The translations under genes were made by a program, and so were the position numbers. The notes beneath the pieces are model-generated. The model was not told the DNA's origin. It did not search any database and saw only the letters and a list, made by a program, of their open reading frames with translations. DNA of 64,000 bases from Daphnia pulex (Eukaryota > Arthropoda > Branchiopoda > Diplostraca > Daphniidae): positions 496,001 to 560,000 of the forward strand of contig NC_060026.1 in NCBI RefSeq assembly GCF_021134715.1, written 5' to 3'. Below are positions 57,692 to 64,000 of this stretch, piece by piece (the stretch's first letter is position 1; every line of letters starts with the position of its first letter).

Positions 57692-58747
57692 TTAAAACAA
57701 GGTTTGCTCCAGTAGGAAACCGTTAAAGTGGGTGTAGGCATTGCCCTCTAGGGTGACACCTGACGAAATGGAAGAAATGGCCACCCAGATTTGATCGCCT
57801 TTGACCAATTCGAGCGTCGATTGGAGGGAAATGGTTTCGTATTGGAATCCGCTGTTGACCACTTCATCCGCCTGGCTGAATCCGACGAATGCGCCGTTCT
57901 TGTAGATTCCGATGTCGGTGCGAATCAGATAAGAGTAGGCCGGGAATTTCACCAATCCCGTGAAGGAGAAGAAATATTTCCCGCCGACTGGCGCCGTGAA
58001 TCTCCCGGTCCCACTGTTGTACGATCCTCCGTCGTTGAGTTTGATCGATTCGAAGATGATTGGCGTGTTGGTTTGGGCGAAGCCGTCAGTGTTTCGCTGG
58101 GCGTAGAAATGTGCCGAGGTGGATTTAATGTCGACATTACCAAGCACTTGCTGGAAACCTGTTATTACATTAATTATTTAAAACGTTTTTGATAAGAATT
58201 AAACTGATTGGCGAGTGTTACCAGGGTCAGAAATCTGTTTGGTGAAGTCGCAGTAAACAGATTGGACCATTTTAGTTCCCATTACGGAATACAATCCGCT
58301 CCAGATGTGCCCGATTACCCGCAAGTCTTCGCAGGACGTTGGCATTGCCTTTGATTGGCCGTAAGTTTCGTCGTTGCTTTTAAGTTGAACTGATTTCAAA
58401 CTCGATGGGCTCTGGTGGGCCATTAAAAGCCTTTCTTGCTCTTGAACTTTAGACTCGAGTTGATTGATTTTAGACGTAAACTCTTCACGAAGATGTTGAA
58501 GCTGCGACTCAAGTTGATTATTTTTCGATTCCATTTGATTCATTTTGTGTTCCATCAGTTTCTGAAATTAAATTTATAAAGAAATTAAATTTAAGTGTTT
58601 AAAATTTAAGTGGAAAAGAATTAAGAACATAATTACGGCGAGTAGTTGCAGATTGTCTTCTAAAGTAATTGAAGCTCCGGTCAAGTAATTGGGACACGCC
58701 AATAAAATTAGGATGCTCAACATCTTCGGTAATGACGACACAGCCAT
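57692..58747 (-). CDS. Secreted coiled-coil/C1q-domain protein
   Basis: Three exons give about 300 residues. Signal peptide PKMLSILILLACPNYLTG sits in the first exon (ATG 58747). A coiled coil follows (MEHKMNQMESKNNQLESQL onward to VQEQERLL), then one copy of the fibrinogen-like repeat found three times in the gene at 27.5 kb (PTSCEDLRVIGHIWSGLY, VQSVYCDFTKQ). The C1q domain is last (AHFYAQRNTDGFAQTNTPI, GRFTAPVGGKYFFSFTGL, ISLQSTLELVKGDQIWV, AYTHFNGFLLEQ). It is a simplified paralogue of that gene, lacking the Caspr-like module, on the opposite strand. The coiled coil should drive trimerisation, usual for C1q-like proteins. It converges on the GABA transaminase gene with 356 bases between stop codons. 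Confidence 0.88.
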
Positions 58748-58802
58748 TTTCAACTTGCAATTGCGGTTGGTTCTGCTTGGTCGACTGATGGCTGTGCATC
58801 AA

Positions 58803-58812
58803 TTTATATAGA
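58803..58812 (-). promoter_or_regulatory. TATA box of the C1q gene
   Basis: TATATAAATT on the minus strand, about 60 bases before the ATG. Confidence 0.65.
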
Positions 58813-61800
58813 AGGTAAAACGACGTTACATAAATTAGACTTTGGCTTAAAGATGGCGATTCCTATCTGTATATATCGTTCGAGCTTTCCCTTCCATATC
58901 TTTATTTATAAACACACACGGTGTGAAGCTAAGTCGTTTAACGTCAATGTAGATATGAAAATGTCAAAAGGATTTGATGTTGCAGTTTTCCTTGTACAGA
59001 GTCAACAGAGATTGGGAGTAAATCGTGTGTTGTGATCAAAGCTCATAACATGGATGCATTTCTCAGCTCAGCACAAAGCAATTGCACATTTTCTCCAGCA
59101 GAAAACTGTTAAAATCGTCAAAATATATTTCACTACTAAATTTGCGGCCACACTTTTTCATTTTATAAACTGATTATCAATTTATTACATTCGTGGACTT
59201 AATTTATAGTTATTTTAATTCGGTAACTTGGTCTGAAATTCTGAACAAAGACATTAACTTGACAACATTTTTGAATCTGCCGGTCTTATTTTTACCAAGA
59301 GGCAGGGTAAGAAAAAATCCATGATGGCCGCTTTTCATTGTCCCCAAATGAGTCATGTATTGGAGTGTGTGTCTCGTGTTGCAAGTTTAGTTAACAATAA
59401 TTTATGAAGCTAGCCGCGATTATAAAATAAATAAGGGTAGTCGTTAAAACGCACTGTAGCCTATACGTTGCGAAATGATAATTGTCGGACATATTTTTCA
59501 GCCTCTATCCGGATACATTGTGGTTTTTATTTATCGGTCGAAGTGCACTAGTGCAGTAAACAAAAACCGTCATAGTTAGTTGCGTTTGAATTCAACTGAC
59601 CCAAGTATTCGGCGAATGGCTGGGTTTCTTTCTCAGCTGAATCACGAAGCCATTTGTACAGACAACATTTTCTGCGAACATTTGCTAATTTGACTGAATA
59701 ATCTGTCTTAATTCTTTTCTAATTTTGTTATTAATAGGGCATTGCGTAGTTATCCGTTGTACATAGAAAAACTCGTCGGTAGAAGAAATTTCGTTGATGC
59801 CAGACCACATTCTTTTTGGCTTGTGCTAGAGATATTAGAGACACGATTGAAATTGACAGATCGGCATGGGCCATGAAGCACCGACCGATCGATTACAGCG
59901 CCCCTAGCGGCGTCTGTCGATGGAATAGCCAAATATGCATTTTGAGCTTCGACAGGCTGTCGGTGCAATAGAATTTACGGGATGTTTCAGTTGTCCTAGA
60001 GGTTAGATACAAGTTTTTATGTTTTTCCGTGTAATTGGACTCACGAACTGTTTGTTGTCGTTGTTCGGCCATCCCATTATGCGTCCTAAACGTGGTGGGT
60101 ATAACAAAACAGAAAACAGGTTTCTATCACAATCAAGCATTGATTCTATCACTCTATTCTTGATGATTTTTCAACTCTCGTTCATTTGAATTTGACAAGG
60201 TCAATTAATTACCCACTGATTTTTAACATACCCGTCTCCTCTGCTCTTCATAAAGCTAATTTGTGTGTTATCTTAGGTAATCCAGTGAGTGATGTTGCTG
60301 ACGTCGTGAAACTAACTTTAAATTCATTGAGGTTAATAAAATTTCATTTCTAAAAGCTCTAAATGAAAGTAGGCCTAAAGAAACAACTTTTTCTCTCTGA
60401 GGTAGGCCTGCCCTGTAACGATGCATCACCTAATTATCCATCATCCTTATACTTTATCTACATTCACTGATGTATGTATCCTTCAATTTTAAAACATGCC
60501 CGATTATTATGAATCTAATTGTTTTCTTTTCTCATTTAGGTTGTTCTTCTAGACAATGTGTATATAGGACAAGTCACTTGAAAGGTACGTGTGTATTGCT
60601 CTTTTCAAAATCATTTCCGTTTCTATTCAAGCTTTGTTATCCCTGTTAAACAAAACTTTTGTGATAACTTAAGAAAGGATAAAATATCCAGAGAACATTG
60701 AAGCTCCAAATGTTATATTTTATTCTAAAATGAATCGGATAGCTTTTTTGTGTCTTCAGTGTTTTTGTGGTGGGGAGATAAGCGTTTCTCATTAGTAATT
60801 AGAGTTTCACGTTGGGGTGATTAGCTACGAATGATAATTTATTTATACCGAACCAGTCTGAAGGACAGTGTTGAATGAGGTCAGTGACATTTCAATGACA
60901 TCGTGACAATTAAGATATTTCATTTAACAAGTCTTTATCTTACAGGTTATTCTTAATATTTGATTGGTGGCATACTCAACTGATGCTTATATATAGGTAA
61001 AGGAAATTCAAATGATTTCACTGTCATTATATGATAGCTTAGTAGGCCTACGATGCATATACGCGATGGCTCTGCAACAAAAATGCATAAAATTCCCTGC
61101 CCTTACTGAATGGAGGGATTTAATATGTGGCAGATGTTATTTGGGATTTCTCAAAATTCTCCTGTTTATACATTAGGTTACTCACCTTATGCCTTCCTGG
61201 ATCTTGTTTCACCTCAATAATTAAGTGATGATTCTTATTGAGTGGTACAGCCAAGTTATACAGCCTTCTAGCTTTAGTGGGTTAAAGGAAATGGTTTAGC
61301 TGTAGGCCTAATGTTTTAGGCAAATGACTATTAACCACAGGGTTTTAATGTGTAAACGAGAGACTTGGCGATCTTTTTAATTTTGTTGGGTTAGTTCCTG
61401 CCATAGTATTCTGTTTGCTTAAGCATTGCGTATTCTCATTAGGATTTGGCGTGCATGCACTTCCCCTCTCAATCGTGGCTTGTCGAAATATTATTATATT
61501 ATATTGGTAATTATTAGCAATTGTTATACTATTTGATCCCGATCGCCACGCCTCCGTATTGATCGATGGGGAGGGAGGTGCCAAAATTACGAACGGGGAA
61601 ATTGATTGATTATGTAGGAAGCAACTGAGATCGAATGTGCCTGAAACGGGGACCACATTTGACTTGGATAGGTCGGCATTTCGTTTTTATTAATATTGTA
61701 TAAATTTCAGATCCCTATAGTTTTCAAATTACATTTGATATCACACCAAAATTATGTACATAGATTGCGCAATCGTTTTACAACGAGTTGAAATACTTTT

Positions 61801-63149
61801 TATGACAGCGCGAAGCAGGTTTCTATAATATGCCTTTTTTTAAGCTTATTTATCATTCTACTATGATACTGCTCCTTCAAATTAAGTCCTTCAAATTCTG
61901 CGTATTGTAGAGATCCGCTCAATCAAAACAATCCGACAAGGCCCGTCATTAGCTAGCTATGTATGTATATTATTTCAACAAAAATGGGTATTTGCGCACT
62001 TAATTGCGCTGTACGGGATATTTATGCAGCTGCTGCTGTTGGAGGACAACCGGTTTTACACAGAGAAATCGTTGGCTCGCTCTATAATACGTTGAAGGGG
62101 TGAACCGAAAGTCACCCTTTTCCAGCACAGTCAGAAATTATCTGATATTCAATTTGGTGAAACCCAACGATGACGTGAAAGTATAGTCATTTTTACTACA
62201 CATTTTTATTATTCATGCGCCCTATAGTACCGTCTAATACCAAGAAGGACTGATAGCTCGTGCCTACAGGGATGAAATGAAACACGCAGTCGCAGTGGCC
62301 AGTTGGGAAACCCATATAAAACAAGTTTTTTTTTTCTTTTCGCTCTCTTTTTTTCCTCGAATTTATTGATGTCCAGTTTAAGAAATAGACTGAGAAACAT
62401 TGCTACATTGGAAGATAAAAAAGTGAAACATCAACTCTGTTTTATAATAATGCCCGTCTAAAATTTTCCCACCGAAAAGATATATGCTGACAGCAGCCAG
62501 TGCCGGCGATGATTACACGACCTACTTAAAACATAACCATTGAACCTGTCAAGCAGTTCTGGACTCCCTTCTCTTATTCTTTCTTATAACGTTGAAAATT
62601 GGGTTTTGGTTATCTAAATTTGAGTTAACCTGCAGCGTAGACCTCAATGTACTATGCCTTCACCTGTGTGCGACTCGAGAGATTTTCGTCGTGCTCGTGC
62701 CTGTCCCCAGGCCTTAATTTTTCTTTCTTTTTTCTTTAAGGTTTTCAGTTGGGTTTTCAGTTGCGGAACTGCTGGACGATCATCCGAAACACTTCCAGGA
62801 AAGGTGCAATGTAAATAATACGGACACGCCTCGCTTCTTTTTCTCGAGCTTTCCATCAGTATAGTATAAAAAAGCAAGGTACGTTTTAATTTTGACAGCA
62901 GTCTCTTCTTCGCAACCCGAACCTTAACGTCTAATACCTGACTGCGCATTGAATCGATTCAATAATCGATCGGATATATAACGGCAGTAGGACATATATT
63001 GTGATGTTCTCTATTTGTTTTATCTGTAGGCTAAGTTCATCAATAAGACAAAATTCAAGAATTTATTAGGCCTAGCTTTATTTGTTTTCACCGATTGATT
63101 TGATTTGATTTGAATTTTAATTTTTCCGACAGTCTATTTTCTAGTGATA
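58813..63149. other. 4.3 kb region without a recognised gene
   Basis: No protein-coding gene supported. An AG/GT-bounded segment at about 60541-60583 (CATTTAG before it, GTACGTG after) could be an untranslated exon of the gene starting at 63150. The segment before that ATG follows a CGACAG acceptor at about 63131. The word TAGGCCTA/GTAGGCCT recurs (60371, 60404, 61043, 61303, 63068), which may mark old repeat DNA. Confidence 0.35.
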
Positions 63150-63888
63150 ATGGCGTCTGAAGATTTGATGACGAGTTTGGAGACCATCAGACTTCAGCAG
63201 AAGATAAAAGAACCAGCATTGTTGCGCTTCCCTTCCATCCCCTCGCTAGTCGATCCTTGCGATTTCTCATCATCTAACGTGTTTTACTCCGAAGAGCTAT
63301 ACGCGTCGCCTGCAACGTGGAGAGATTTAACATTAAGAAATGGGGGAATTGCGCATCCAGCAGCACTCGGTTTCATCGGTTCTAACCTAGTAGACGAGCA
63401 GTTCGCAGAACTGCTTTGTCTATTGAACGACGCCAGGAGAGAAGAGGAGCAGTCCTCGTTGACTAAAGAGTTTAAACTTGTCGTTTCACAAGCATTGCAC
63501 TTGACCAGCCGCATTTATTCGCCCTCGGTTTGTAACCTCCATATAGTTTCCTATTATTATTGTTTTTAAATTCACTTGACTGCCTTTAATATTGAAATGA
63601 AAAAGGTGCTACCTAAATGCGCTGGATACAAGTTGGAGTCACTTCCTCCAGACAATTTACTCATCGGTTTCTCTACGGTTCAAAATGACCCATTCTTCAG
63701 TTGTATACTCTTATATTTTGTGACGTATTTTTCCCTTTGCGTTTTACACAGGAAGACATTCAGCTACAAGAGATCTATCGCAGCTTGATAATTGTGGTGC
63801 TTCATCTGTACGCAATCATACGCGACATTTACAATTCCGCCAGATTGTGCCCGTCAGAAAGCCTCGCCCATCTTCAAATCCTTCGTCA
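63150..63888 (+). CDS. Unrecognised protein, 5' part (runs off right edge)
   Basis: Three exons with phase-0 borders (63150-63527, 63606-63677, 63752-63888) read MASEDLMTSLETIRLQQKIK, LLRFPSIPSLVDPCDFSSSN, ELYASPATWRDLTLRNGG, then VLPKCAGYKLESLPPDNLL and EDIQLQEIYRSLIIVVLHLY. The last exon ends at a GTGAGT donor, so the gene continues outside the window. The sequence is predicted helical and mostly intracellular, with no signal peptide at the ATG. The hydrophobic IIVVLHLYAII segment may be a buried helix rather than a membrane segment. The second donor (ACG|GTTCAA) is unusual. No family recognised. Confidence 0.65.
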
Positions 63889-64000
63889 GTGAGTCACTTG
63901 TCAAACCACAAAATGAAAATGCTATCATTAAAAACAAAAAGTGTTCGATTCGAATTAGATTGATTGGTAAAGTGGAAACGTCCATGTGTCTCGTTTTGCA

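Noticed and set aside
59700-60000. Minus-strand frame 59750-59968 as a gene
   Set aside because: No start context, no introns matching neighbours and no recognisable family.

Overview
The window is animal nuclear DNA. Nearly all genes are split by short GT-AG introns (about 50-110 bp), with TATA boxes close upstream of several start codons and AT-rich spacers. The gene content points to a water flea (Daphnia or a close branchiopod): a secreted two-domain haemoglobin with a Thr-rich leader, an arthropod PGC-1/Spargel, and expanded C1q-like and IRE1-like families. The assignment to Daphnia is an inference. I saw no bacterial operon, CRISPR array, rRNA or tRNA.

Layout, left to right. 1-1.6 kb (-): 5' part of a divergent Hsp70 whose N-terminal extension carries two copies of a histone H3 tail-like sequence. 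2.5-6.4 kb (-): a 1224-residue protein with a degenerate 2-oxoglutarate oxygenase fold and SUMO-interacting-like C-terminus. 6.5-15.7 kb: a 4.6 kb head-to-tail tandem duplication. Each copy holds a gene joining a CIDE-N domain to WD40 repeats, plus the 3' end of a serpin gene. The complete serpin gene is 14.8-18.7 kb (-); its reactive-loop region is interrupted by about 357 residues of Lys/Pro/Thr/Ala-rich sequence. 21.7-23.6 kb (-): Spargel/PGC-1. 25.9-26.3 kb: a small orphan gene. 27.5-29.9 kb (+): a secreted Caspr-like/C1q protein. 30.1-32.1 kb (+): an AIG1-like GTPase with a Cys-rich module. 34-39.5 kb (+): two IL-17-like cytokine genes in a duplicated block; a MITE-like element sits in the 5' leader of the second. 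42.1-43.5 kb (+): haemoglobin with candidate hypoxia elements. 44.1-44.6 kb (+): a small secreted coiled-coil protein. 44.9-53.4 kb (-): three tandem genes fusing the GTPase-type Cys-rich module to IRE1-like pseudokinase domains; the leftmost is broken. 55.2-57.3 kb (+): GABA transaminase. 57.7-58.7 kb (-): a second C1q protein. 63.15 kb to the edge (+): start of an unrecognised gene.

Housekeeping or metabolic genes (Spargel, GABA transaminase, haemoglobin) are interspersed with fast-evolving, duplicated genes whose domains belong to defence and stress signalling (IL-17, C1q, AIG1-like GTPase, IRE1-like kinases, CIDE-N, serpin). The most system-like signal is a Cys-rich module (CxxC...CPGxC) shared by the GTPase and the pseudokinase array 13 kb away, which suggests a module-swapping intracellular family. 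No function has been shown for it here.
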